From positions 20,148,817 to 20,212,816 of the forward strand of contig NC_041006.1 of NCBI RefSeq assembly GCF_004193775.1: a stretch of DNA of 64,000 bases, written 5' to 3'. This DNA is from Glycine soja (Eukaryota > Streptophyta > Magnoliopsida > Fabales > Fabaceae). Within the stretch, counting starts at the first letter, position 1, and each line of letters opens with the position of its first letter. Below are positions 11,889 through 21,958 of this stretch, one piece after another. The notes beneath the pieces are model-generated. The model saw only the letters and a list, made by a program, of their open reading frames with translations, had not been told where the DNA came from and did not search any database. A program made the translations under genes and the position numbers.

Positions 11889-12890
11889 TGATGAGAATCC
11901 TGAAACTGGCCAAATACAGGCTAAAGGCCCAAGTGGAGAAGGACGAAGGCCCAAGTGGAGAAGGATAAAGCCCCTGAGTGGAGAAGGATGAAGGCCTAGA
12001 GGCAGAGACATTATCAAGACTATTAATTGCTGCTGAAGGCCCAAATTAATTTAAAGGCCCAAGTTAAATATGTTTTTAGTTATAATTTTTATTTATTGTA
12101 ATTTTGGCTCAAACTGTTTAGAAGGCCCATGTCTATTTTATCTTTTTGTTCAGATACACTATAAGTATTGGTTTTTGTTTTCAATAAAAAAAAAACTTTT
12201 GGCATTTGATAAAATTTGGTGAGAGCTTCTCTCTGGGTTCCTTGTCGAACCAATCTTAGACTTATCAAGGTAATCCTTGTGGCGTCTACCCTGACTTATC
12301 TTCCTTCACCGGAAGTGGCGTCTACACTGACTTATCTTCCTTCATCGGAAGTGGCGTCATCCAAATCTCTGTAACCTGTGAAGGAAGATAAGTTAGGGTA
12401 GACGCCACTTCCGATGAAGGAAGATAAATCAGGGTAGATGCCACTTCCGGTGAAGGAAGATAAGTCAGGGTAGACGCCACAAGGATTACCTTGATAAGTC
12501 TAAGATTGGTTCAACAAGGAACCCAGAGAGAAGCTCTCACCAAATTTTATCAAATGCCAAAAGTTTTTTTTATTGAAAACAAAAACCAATACTTATAGTG
12601 TATCTGAACAAAAAGATAAAATAGACATGGGTCTTCTAAACAGTTTGGGCCAAAATTACAATAAATAAAAATTATAACTAAAAACATATTTAACTTGGGC
12701 ATTTAAATTAGTTTGGGCCTTCAGCAACAATTAATAGTCTTGATAGTGTCTCTGCCTCTAGGCCTTCATCCTTCTCCACTTGAGCCTTCATCCTTCTCCA
12801 CTCGGGGGCTTTATCCTTCTCCACTTGGGCCTTCGTCCTTCTCCACTTGGGTCTTTAGCTTGTATTTGGCCAGTTTCAGGATTCTCATCA
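11889..12890. mobile_element. 1-kb palindromic (foldback-like) element with TG...CA ends, TSD gtatg
   Basis: The two halves are inverted copies of each other. The left end TGATGAGAATCCTGAAACTG and the right end read inward are identical for at least 30 bases. Each arm is about 470-510 bp and meets at a short spacer near 12355-12378. The TSD gtatg lies at 11884-11888 and 12891-12895, and the uninterrupted target can be read at 17320-17330 in the 3' LTR. Each arm holds a TATA-like word (cactataagtattgg), an AATAAA-like signal with a poly-A run, and internal repeats of cggaagtggcgtc. The 5-bp TSD and TG...CA ends suggest integrase-type insertion of two head-to-head LTRs; a foldback DNA element is the alternative. 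Confidence 0.8.
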
Positions 12891-13297
12891 GTATGAGTCT
12901 CCTTATCTTTGTAAATATTAGAATAGGTTTTTCCTTCGTTTAGGCCTTGTATTTTGGCCATTCTAGTAGTATAGGGTTTTAGCCTTGTATTTCGAGACAT
13001 TTTGAGTAGTCTTTGTATAAGGATTTTTTTTTTGTATTTTCATGTATTTTTTCATGGGGTGAGCTTAGCTATTATAGGGGGTGTAGCTAAGCTCTAGCTT
13101 CTCATCTCAAGGAGGTGAGCTTAGCTATTAGAAAGGTATGTGCAGCTAAGCTCTAGCTTTTTTAGGAATCTTCTTAAGGAATCTTCTTAAGGAAGCTTCT
13201 CAAGGAGGTGAGCTTAGTTATGAGAGGGGTGTGTGTAGCTAAGCTCTAGCTTCTCAACGAAGTTTTCTCAAGAAATCTTCTCAAGGAAGCTACCTAG

Positions 13298-13308
13298 TCT
13301 ATAAATAG
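13298..13308 (+). promoter_or_regulatory. TATA box of the gypsy 5' LTR
   Basis: tctataaatag is repeated at the same place in the 3' LTR (17739-17749). It lies about 350 bp before the LTR end, consistent with a promoter whose transcripts start in the LTR. Confidence 0.65.
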
Positions 13309-13658
13309 AAGCATGTGTAACACTTGTTGTAACTTTGATGAATGAGAGTCTTGTGAGACACAACTCAAAGTTCAACTTCTCTCCTTTTTTTCCCTTCAAT
13401 TTCGTGCTCCCCCCTCTCTCTTTCTCTCCCTCTTTCTTTTCCTCCATTGAAGCATCCTCTCCAAGCTTCTTATCCAAGGCTCATCTTGGTGGTGAAGCTC
13501 CTTCTTCCATGGCTTATTCCCTAGTGGATGGCGCCTCCTCTCACCTCTTCTCCTTTGTCTTCCGCTGCATCTCCATAGTGGAAAATCACCATTAAAGGAA
13601 CTCATTGAAGCTCAAAGATCGAGTCTCCATAGAAGCCCCACAAGCAAGCTTCCTCAAG

Positions 13659-13671
13659 TGGTAATCAGAGC
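13659..13671 (+). other. Primer-binding site of the gypsy element
   Basis: tggtaatcagagc starts two bases after the LTR end. It matches the usual initiator-tRNA-Met complement (tggtatcagagc) except for one extra base. Minus-strand cDNA synthesis would start here. Confidence 0.7.
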
Positions 13672-15516
13672 ACAAGAGCTTCAAGTAGGTGTTCCTTAAA
13701 CCTCCATATATTTTCTGCTTTACCTTCTCTTCTATTGTTGTTTCTTCATTTTTCTCCATGTATCTCCTCACATGTATTGTGCTAAATGTTTTTAACATGA
13801 TTCTTTAGAGTTTCCACTGATTAAACTTGCTATAGAAGCTAGATTTGATTTTCTATGGTTCAAATTTCTTGTTCTTGTTCTTGAACCATGAATTGTGTTG
13901 AGTTTAGGTTCCTTTGAGTTTTGTCTTGTTATTTTTTGTGGCTGAAACCTAAACCATAAAATTCTTACAAAAATATTAAAGTAGAAGAAAACCTCAAAAA
14001 TCTAGACTGACTTGTTCACCTATTGTAGTTTTGTCATAGAAGTCATGTCTAGTCATGAAACTTGTCACATAAGATTTCTTATGTTGTGCTGAATTTTATT
14101 TTCTTGTTTCTTTGTCTAACTCATTTGTTCATGAGTGTATGAAATTATTTTTTCCTATTATTTGATTTGAGTCAAATCTTTCATGTTAATTAGTCCTTAA
14201 CATGTTCATGCAAAATTCTTAGAGAGTCTTTGATTGTGAACCTTTTCTTGAACTTTTAGGTTTCCTTATGATTGTGTCTATTGTGAATTTGAGTTTTGGT
14301 GATTGAATTTCTGGCTGAAATGTTGATCCTAAGTGAATATTGAACTCCTAAAACTTTGGTAAACAATCCTAGTGAGTTCAACATACATAGGAAGGTTGAA
14401 AGTAAGCCCAAGGCAATCAATATACCATGCTTAAAAAAAATTCGCTGGTGCTGGCAGCTTGGACATACAAACTTGTAAAAATTACTGAGAATTGGTTACT
14501 TCGAATTTTGAGCTGAACGTTTTACTGAAGTTTTTAGACATCTAGAAAAAAGTTATACAAAAAGAACCAAGTGATTTGGATAAAAGGAAAAAATACTAAA
14601 AATCACACAAGTTGGCAGAAAAATCAGTATCCAGGAAAAAAAGTGAAAGGGAAGTGTGCTTGTTCTTTTGGCTCAAAAGTGAAATTTCAATTGAAAACTA
14701 CTGTGAAAACAAGTGCCAAAGCTAGAGGTTTGTTGAGTCTTTTTTTTATAGTTTTTTTTACTCTACTCTAGAGCCATTCTAAGTTTCTCTTTGAGTCCTA
14801 GCTTTCTTCTATGTCCTTTTCATTGCTTTAATTGTTGAGTAATCCTTGAAAAATTGTCTTGCTAAAACTCCATTGGTTTAGCTTTCATTTCATTTTTTTT
14901 TGTCTTTGATTATTGTTTGTCTCTTTGTTTCCTTGTTTGTGGGTTGCCATATAGGGAATTGGAAGGAGGATTGGTGCCATCCCTTGAAGAATTTGAGTTA
15001 AGAAGAAAGGGGTCAACCACCTTAAGAGCTATTGGACAAAGAAACACTCCAAATTGAGTGAATCACCAAAGAGAGAACAACCACCAAAATTGAGGACCGT
15101 TTTGTAATTTTGTAATTTGCAATTTACTTACCTTCATTGCTTTCAAGTTTTGCAACAAAAAGGCCTTTCATTGGAAGTGTGTTGGGAGCCTCCAATAGGT
15201 TACCAAACTTCCATTTGTGTGTAATAATTTTAGATAATTTTTCCTTAGGATAGTGAGTGTTTTGTTGGGAACCTTGAATGTGGTCATCCAAAAACTCTTA
15301 GGATTCGCCTAGCTTACATTTTTTGCTTACTTTCATAGCTTATTTCCTTTACCTTCCATTGTCAAACCGCCTAGATAGCTTTCCTTTTACCAATTAGTTT
15401 TTTCCCTTATCTTTCACACCTCTTTTAGTGTTTATTTTGGCTAGTTTCAACCATAGTTTCTTTTACCTTTTGTTTTCAAACCTCCAACAAGAAAGAACCA
15501 CAACTTAGGAACCAAC
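13672..15516 (+). other. Long untranslated leader of the gypsy element
   Basis: About 1.85 kb lies between the primer-binding site and the gag start, with no convincing coding frame. It is T-rich in its first half and contains a purine-rich part near 14570-14700. Long leaders of this kind are common in plant gypsy elements. No splice signals could be assigned with confidence. Confidence 0.6.
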
Positions 15517-17226
15517 ATGAGTCATCATTCATCTAGTGTTAATGGCGAGGGTACTAGTCATAAAGACCCTTTATCTAGAATCTTAGATGAGTTGAGTTCC
15601 CTCAAGTTATGGAAAGAAAAACAAGAGAGAAAAGAAAAAGGAAAAAAAAGAGTGGAAGAAATAAGTCAAGATGAAAGAAAGAAAATAAGAGAGGAAGAAA
15701 GAAGAAAAATAATGAAAGAAATGAAAAGAGAAAAACATGACTCCTATAGTAGTCATAACTCTTGCAAGAGCCTAAGTGAAGAACTTCGTGACTATTACGA
15801 AGGAAGGCATAGGTCACATCTTAGACCTCACTCTCATAGAAGAGAAAAGGAAAGAATGCCTCAAGAGGCTAACATTAACCTCCCATACTTCCATGGGAAG
15901 GACAATGTAGAGGCTAACTTAGTTTGGGAAATAAGGGTAGAGCAACAACTTAAAAAGAAGTCTACATCAAAATCTTATGGCTCTCACTGTTATCCAAAGA
16001 AAGACCAAGGTCGAGGCATCTTAGGGGTGACACCTTCTAAGCCCAAAGATGATAAGGGGGAGACAATAGAAAAGCAAGCCCCTAAGGCTAGTATGCAAGA
16101 GAAAACTAGCTCTATAAAGTGCTTTAAATGTCTTGGAAGAGGACACATTACTTCTCAATGCCCCACAACAAAAACCATGATTATGAGGGGCCAAGACATT
16201 TATAGTAGCCAAGATGAGGCTACTACTTCACCTTCCTCTAGTGAAAGTGAAGAAGCAAAAGGGGAAGAATCTAGTGAAGAAATCTACCCCCAAGAAGAAG
16301 GACAACCATTAGTGGTTAAAGAGAAGTGTAAGGAGGTAAGTGTCTCCTCCAAGAGTTTAGCTAAGAAGGAAACTCATTTTACAATAAAGACAAACATTAA
16401 AGAAACTTTCCCTCTTAGACAACCTCCACATTTTCTCTTTTGTAAAAAGACACTTGCTAGCATTGCCACACCTCTTGGGCTTGAGTTTATTCCTCAAGTA
16501 AAGAAGTTGTTGGATGAGGGTTTGGTTCGCAAAAACTTAAATTCTTGTGCTTTGTTGGAGCCCAAAATAGGTATTATTAGGCACCAAGTCCCTAAAATAG
16601 GTGGTATGATGAATGTTTTGAGTGGTGCAACCCTCTTTTGTAAAATCATTCGTACACCTAACATCTTCATGGTGTGTGTACATAGGGACCCATTAGGTAG
16701 GTTTGTTCTTATTTTTAGTTTCAATACAAACTTAGGTACTCATATGGGACACCTTAGGTTTGTCATACTTTTTGGTAGGAATAATCAATATGAAAATACA
16801 GAAAAAGGTATGTTTTATTGCGTTACTTTTCTTAATTTTTCAAATAGTGATCAAGAGGTTCCCATGAACCCTAAGAGAATAAAGGTCATTCCTGAGTGGC
16901 CCACTCCACCAAGTATAAGAAAAATTTGGGGCTTCCATGACTTAACAAAATTTTACAAAAGGTTTGTCCCATATTTTTCTATACTTGTAGCACCACTCAT
17001 TGAGTTGGTGACGAACCATGTTCCTTCATGGGAAGATGCCCAGGAAATGGGTTTTCAGACCTTACCTTACTTCAACATACCAAACACTACTAATACATAT
17101 GTTTTTTTTCTTTTTACAGGTGTCGAGGGAAGGAGCCCGAAGTATGAAGAACCTCGGGATTTGAGGTCAAATCCTTTCCAAGGTGGAGGGAATGATGCAA
17201 TCCTACCCCGCAAGGTCATTGGATAG
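15517..17226 (+). CDS. Gag-pol remnant polyprotein, 569 aa, open but internally deleted
   Basis: The protein starts MSHHSSSVNGEGTSHKD. Residues 30-75 are Lys/Glu-rich and probably coiled-coil. LPYFHGKDN (122-130) is the start of a gypsy gag core, which is then almost entirely missing, and the gag tail follows. A CCHC zinc knuckle sits at C202, C205, H210, C215, followed by a Ser/Glu-rich linker (about 235-275). From about residue 330 come fragments of reverse transcriptase: VKKLLDEGLVRKNLNSCALL, then NVLSGATLFCKI, then a palm-like piece lacking the catalytic YxDD, then the connection region IRKIWGFHDLTKFYKRF. Protease, RNase H and integrase are absent. The frame stays open and runs through the polypurine tract into the 3' LTR. 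It probably encodes no active polymerase; a trans-mobilised Gag-like protein is possible but unproven. Confidence 0.8.
   Translation: MSHHSSSVNGEGTSHKDPLSRILDELSSLKLWKEKQERKEKGKKRVEEISQDERKKIREEERRKIMKEMKREKHDSYSSHNSCKSLSEELRDYYEGRHRSHLRPHSHRREKERMPQEANINLPYFHGKDNVEANLVWEIRVEQQLKKKSTSKSYGSHCYPKKDQGRGILGVTPSKPKDDKGETIEKQAPKASMQEKTSSIKCFKCLGRGHITSQCPTTKTMIMRGQDIYSSQDEATTSPSSSESEEAKGEESSEEIYPQEEGQPLVVKEKCKEVSVSSKSLAKKETHFTIKTNIKETFPLRQPPHFLFCKKTLASIATPLGLEFIPQVKKLLDEGLVRKNLNSCALLEPKIGIIRHQVPKIGGMMNVLSGATLFCKIIRTPNIFMVCVHRDPLGRFVLIFSFNTNLGTHMGHLRFVILFGRNNQYENTEKGMFYCVTFLNFSNSDQEVPMNPKRIKVIPEWPTPPSIRKIWGFHDLTKFYKRFVPYFSILVAPLIELVTNHVPSWEDAQEMGFQTLPYFNIPNTTNTYVFFLFTGVEGRSPKYEEPRDLRSNPFQGGGNDAILPRKVIG
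17178..17192 (+). other. Polypurine tract of the gypsy element
   Basis: ccaaggtggagggaa lies directly before the TGATGCA of the 3' LTR and is the expected plus-strand primer. Confidence 0.75.
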
Positions 17227-18098
17227 AAGACTCCAAGTAAATTGTGTCAAAGATCCAAGGGAAGGCCCTAGGGTTCTCATGAGCCTTAGGGTAGATTTCG
17301 AGCCCATGGGCTAAGTAGGAGCCCGCTTATCTTTGTAAATATTAGAATAGATTTTTCCTTCATCTGGGACTTGTATTTTGGTCATTCTAGTAGTATAGGG
17401 TTTTAGCCTTGTATTTCGAGGCATTTTGAGTAGTATTTTTAGTAGGGATTTTTTTTTTGTATTTTCATGTATTTTTTCATGGGGGTGACCTTAGCTATTA
17501 TAGGGGTGTGTAGCTAAGCTCTAGCTTCTCATCTCAAGGAGGTGAGCTTAGCTATTAGAGAGGTGTGTGTAGCTCAGCTCTAGCTTCTTTAGGAATCTTC
17601 TTAAGGAAGCTTCTCAAGGAGGTGAGCTTAGTTATGAGAGGGGTGTGTGTAGCTAAGCTCTAGCTTCTCAAGGAAGTTTTCTCAAAGAAGCTTCTCAAGG
17701 AAGTTTTCTCAAGAAATCTTCTCAAAGAAGCTACCTAGTCTATAAATAGAAGCATGTGTAACACTTGTTGTAACTTTGATGAATGAGAGTCTTGTGAGAC
17801 ACAACTCAAAGTTCAACTTCTCTCCCTTTTTTTCCTTCAATTTCGTGCTCCCCCCTCTCTCTTTCTCTCCCTCTTTCTTTTCCTCCATTGAAGCATCCTC
17901 TCCAAGCTTCTTATCCAAGGCTCATCTTGGTGGTGAAGCTCCTTCTTCCATGGCTTATTCCCTAGTGGATGGCGCCTCTTCTCACCTCTTCTCCTTTGTC
18001 TTCCGCTGCATCTCCATGGTGGAAAATCACCATTAAAGGACCTCATTGAAGCTCAAAGATCCAGCCTCCATAGAAGCCCCACAAGCAAGCTTCCATCA
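17193..18098 (+). mobile_element. 3' LTR of the gypsy element (906 bp)
   Basis: It runs TGATGCAATCC...CTTCCATCA and is followed by the TSD tgaga. It lacks both insertions of the 5' LTR and therefore serves as the empty-site reference for them. It has a TATA box at 17739-17749. The first 34 bases are also the 3' end of the gag-pol remnant ORF. Confidence 0.9.
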
Positions 18099-18103
18099 TG
18101 AGA

Positions 18104-18290
18104 TATGATGTAGAACCACTCCATGTAGTCCAATACACACTGTCCAGGAGCAATACAAATCTGACCCACCGGTGCAAGGTATTTAGAAAACTAAATCTAT
18201 CTATCATCAATATCCTCTATAGATAAAGATGGAGCAACAAGGTGTGGAGGAATGGTCTGCACATAACCAAATTGTCACAACCCTCTTTAG
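18104..18290 (-). pseudogene. PMD gene, middle piece
   Basis: The minus strand reads QFGYVQTIPPHLVAPSLSIE, then DIDDR with two stops, then YLAPVGQICIAPGQCVLDYM and EWFYIISHD. This is the conserved core that in MAIN-like proteins follows the WIYEHFP-type region. The in-frame stops show decay. It is bounded on one side by the gypsy TSD and on the other by a hAT-like MITE. Confidence 0.65.
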
Positions 18291-18565
18291 CAGTGTCGTC
18301 TCGAACATCTTCGGGGCCCGAAGCAAAAACTAAAAAAGGGACCCCTAAACAACGGAAACGTATTTCATAAATAATTCATTGACAAAAAATTTCATGAATT
18401 TATAAATTCAACCAACAAAAAATAAACACAAAACTCTTGTATATTAAAAAGTTCACCAAAATAAAGTTAATAATTTTTTTCCAGATTTTTTAAAAGTTGT
18501 AAAGCCCCTCAAAATAAGGGCCCTGAGTCGTCGATCACCTTGCGCATGTGTCCGAGACGGCACGG
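18291..18565. mobile_element. hAT-like MITE, 275 bp
   Basis: The left end cagtgtcgtctcgaaca and the right end, read inward as ccgtgccgtctcggaca, match at 14 of 17 positions. An 8-bp duplication flanks it, ctctttag (18283-18290) and ctctttga (18566-18573), with the last two bases differing. Size, 8-bp TSD and terminal repeats fit a non-autonomous hAT element. It interrupts the PMD gene. Confidence 0.75.
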
Positions 18566-19087
18566 CTCTTTGATCGGTGTCTGACAATAGATGGACACCA
18601 TCCGATATATCCAGAAAATAATGAGATCAACTCAACCATAAGAAATCTAGCACACAACTATCAAACGCCAATTTATCCAACCGTTAACGATATGTCGACA
18701 CTGGTAATGCCTTCCCAGACTTCCAATGGCATACACGTGGTTTCCTCTCATGATAATCCTCATCAGCAATATAGGAAGCAAAAGTAAGGAAATGCTCGTA
18801 GGTCCAACACTACAGATATTTAAAAAACAAATCAAATTAAAAAAAAATACTCAATATAAACTACAAAACTAAAAATAAAATTTAAAATAAATTATAAATA
18901 ATTGTAAAAGTGAGATATATCCTGCAAGTTCGCCGGGCGGTTCTCTTTGACGCATAATTCAAATTCTCATACATATGGACTAGTATAGTAACTCCCCATG
19001 AGTAGTTTCCAATTTGGCTGAGGTCACAAAATGCATCCAAGAATACCATATGCACGTGTGTGGCACTCTTGTTAGCAAAGAGTGTGC
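18566..19087 (-). pseudogene. PMD gene, two exons between insertions
   Basis: Exon 19087-18902 reads STLFANKSATHVHMVFLDAF and then CDLSQIGNYSWGV, ending LAGYISLLQ. A 92-bp intron (18901-18810) starts with TT instead of GT but has an AG acceptor. The next exon (18809 onward) reads WTYEHFLTFASYIADEDY and HERKPRVYAIGSL. These are the conserved middle motifs of the plant mobile domain (aminotransferase-like PMD). Frameshifts and the lost donor mark it as dead. It joins 22861 upstream across a solo LTR with TSD tgtgc. Confidence 0.7.
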
Positions 19088-19301
19088 TGTTAGACAAATG
19101 GCCTCAGTTATCTTAAGAAGGGGTAAATTAATTTCTCACTAACAAACTTTTAACCCTCTTCTAAATGATAGGCTCAGAATGCAAAAGTAGAAGTAGCAAT
19201 CAATTTAATAATGTTCTTTAAACATGAAAGACAAAATTGATTGCAATAATATAAATGAGATAAGGGAATAGAGAAATGCAAACTCAATTTATACTGGTTC
19301 G

Positions 19302-21958
19302 TGTAACATTCCATTTTCGTAAGTCAATTTAAAAAGAATTTTTATTTTTTAAATAAATAAAGTTTTAGAAAAATGATCAGGTTTTTATAAATAAATAAAT
19401 AATGAGAAATAATGATTTGAAGAGAAAAAAAAAGACATTTGATTTATTCATTTGATAGAATAAAATAGAGTTCTTTTTTATAAAATATTAAAAACAAATA
19501 AATAGAGTAATAATAAGTTATGTGTATCCTAGGTATAAATAGCGATGTTAGGTCAGTTTTCAGATGGACGATGCCTCATTTTCCCCTCACTTTCGTTTTT
19601 CTCTCTTCTTCTCTCAAAACCCTCTCTTTTTCCCGCAGGCCACCAAACCTGTCTCATAAAAATGACGATCTCAGACTCATTCACCGTTGGATCGTCGCGA
19701 AATTTAAAAAACATGTTTGCAACCCAATTCCAAGAATTCTAACCGTTGGAAATTTTGGTATCATGTCTGAGCTAAGATAAATACCCTTTGCATTGTAGCC
19801 TTTTCCTTTCCCGTAGAAACCCAAAGCTGTCTCGGTAAAACTATGATCCCGGTTTTGTTAACCGTTGGATTGTCGTGAAATTTTGATATGGTGTTCAAAA
19901 TTTAACTGCGCACGCCTTCACCGTTGGGATTTGCGAAAGAATATTCGTGAAGGGAGAAAAAGGAATCGCACCAAGACAGTACAAGTGGAGGCTTCAATCC
20001 CTTCTCTGTCTCTCTGACGTTTGGGAACTCTATCGGAGCAGTTAGAGGAAAAACTGGAGGAATCTCAGGAAATTGTTAGAGATGCTGCTATTGTTGTCTG
20101 AAGACACGTGAGCCCGCTTAGAGGTAAGTGATGAGTTATTCACAATTGGGAATTAGTGAGAACATGTGTAGGGATCCTTAGATATATCAATTGGAATGAG
20201 TTTTGGTGTGTTTTTGAAATTTTCATTTTATCCTTATAATTATTACAGTGAATTATATTTGTTTGATGAATCAGTTAATGTCCCAATGAGAAATTGCTAT
20301 GAAATTGATGTGTTTTTGTGTTGAGTGTGAACCCCTTAGAAAAATTAAGCTCTTTTTATTAACGTAAATTATATTTTAAATAATATTTTTAAATGACTTA
20401 TTTTATACAAATTATTATCTTGTTCTAATTTTTCTACGACGATGATCAACATGTTTTGTGTATATAATTATTATAATACTAGAATAATAAATTAAAGAAA
20501 ATTGTAAGGTTGATGCCTAGTGGCAATTTCTTTTGATGTAATACTAAATTATTTGTTATAGAAATTCTTTGATTAAAAACAATGTAGTTTAATTTACTAT
20601 ATACATATACGTATATATGTTTTGTATCATGCAAATATTATTATTGTGTGATGTGTATATGAGTTATAAGGTGTAATAAGTTATTATAATGGTATTATAA
20701 TATTATTGTGAAGATTGAGTAGTACAAAGTTAAATGTGTGAATTTGTGAGATACATGTAAAAATGATATGGTTGATGTGATATTATGAGATGTTAAATTG
20801 TGGGCATGATATTTGATTGTGAATAAGTGTGTGTGTGTTTGACACTTGATGTGACAATAATTATATTGTGAGCTATGAATTATACAGCAACCCGACCAGT
20901 GTTATCTTGAGAAAAGTGTAAATGCGTAGTGTTAAAGAGAAAGTGTAGGTTTCCTGTTTAGGAACCAGTGTTAAAGAGAAAGCGTAGGTTTCCTATTTAG
21001 GAACCAGTGTTAAATTGTAGCGCAATATGTTGTACGTGTTTAAAACACGAGTGTGAGGTCGTGGGTATTGTATAATTCACGAGCAGTGTCTGTGTGCTAA
21101 AATGATTTTAGGGGTTGGACCTGAATCAGGAGGGAGAGGCCCTGACGAACTCTTCGGAGTGTAGGCCTTGGGAGTCACCGAGTTTGAGTGCTCCTTTAAG
21201 CCTATGTTGATCTCATATGGTTGGAGCATTCTCGCAAAACATCGTGACCCTGACTGGTCTCCCTATGATCTTACTTAGTGAGAGTGACCTGACAAATCCA
21301 TTGTGTGGTGTGTCTTGTTATGTACTCCTAAGCGCCCCAGGGTGGTTTTTCACTGACATGATACCACATTGCATATAGGCTTGAGTCTTAGCATAACTGT
21401 CTCATGCGCTTGCTAATTGTTTATTATGAAATCGATGTGTTAGTATGTTTTGATCAGAGCGTGTGATTCTTGTGTAATGTGATTGATGATTGAAAAATGT
21501 GATTGATGGATGAAAAGTGAACTTTGAATGACAAAGTGGTGGAATTACATGTAAGTTTTATTTGGTTATATATGATATGTATATCTAGTTGTCTTTTCTC
21601 TATTAGTTAGGAATGTGATAACTCACTCCCCGTGTGTTGTTTGTGTTTGGATCATGTAATGATCTTGAACTTTGTGTTCGGGGGAGCAGATGACTAGGTG
21701 AATTGCTTTAAGGAACCTTGTGCTGGACGTCGAGACACAATGTTCTGATAGGATGTGGCATTGGGGTATAGGGTTTTATATTAATTGTATAAAGTCTTAG
21801 ACGATTTTGTTTGAACTGAGATGACTTTATTATTTATTTGGACAAGTTTGAATATGATGTAGAAGAAAGTGAATGTGAGCATTTTATCCCTTTGAAAGGC
21901 TTGTATTTTAAAAATGTAAAAAAAATACTTTTAATTAATACTTTTAAAGGGTGTCACA
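19302..21958 (+). mobile_element. Solo LTR (2657 bp), TGTAACATTCC...GGGTGTCACA, TSD gttcg
   Basis: A perfect TSD gttcg at 19297-19301 and 21959-21963 sits inside the LTR word actggttcggcc, which can be read intact at 6317-6330 in the sister copy. The promoter-like TATA box is on +. The family is related to 2262-5206 and 8882-11763: the reverse complement of those shares landmarks such as ccgttggat and the taccacattgcat block. A short tandem repeat, tgttaaagagaaagtgtaggtt, appears twice at about 20930-21010. Confidence 0.85.
19534..19541 (+). promoter_or_regulatory. TATA box of the nested solo LTR
   Basis: tataaata sits about 230 bp into the LTR and fixes its probable orientation as +. Confidence 0.5.

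Larger units (their letters stand above)
8875..13656 (+). mobile_element. 5' LTR of the gypsy element, interrupted twice
   Basis: Its own sequence is 8875-8881, about 11769-11888 and about 12896-13656 once the inserts and their TSD copies are removed, roughly 890 bp, close to the 906 bp of the 3' LTR. The two LTRs are near-identical from tattagaatag onward, with scattered differences. A TATA box and repeated words such as gtgagcttagcta with tagctaagctctagcttct lie upstream of the R region. The end ...CTTCCTCA is followed by the primer-binding site. Confidence 0.85.
8875..18098 (+). mobile_element. Ty3/gypsy LTR retrotransposon derivative, TSD tgaga
   Basis: Both ends are defined. The TSD tgaga lies at 8870-8874 and 18099-18103. 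The 5' LTR (8875-13656) starts TGATGCA and the 3' LTR (17193-18098) starts TGATGCAATCC and ends ...CTTCCATCA. A primer-binding site follows the 5' LTR and a polypurine tract precedes the 3' LTR. The 5' LTR is swollen by two later insertions (8882-11763 and 11889-12890). The internal part has a leader of about 1.9 kb and one open gag-pol remnant, with no complete protease, RNase H or integrase. It is therefore non-autonomous. It sits inside the PMD gene. Confidence 0.9.

Noticed and set aside
16494..16724. Minus-strand frames inside the gypsy ORF
   Set aside because: Shadows of the open + strand gag-pol remnant.
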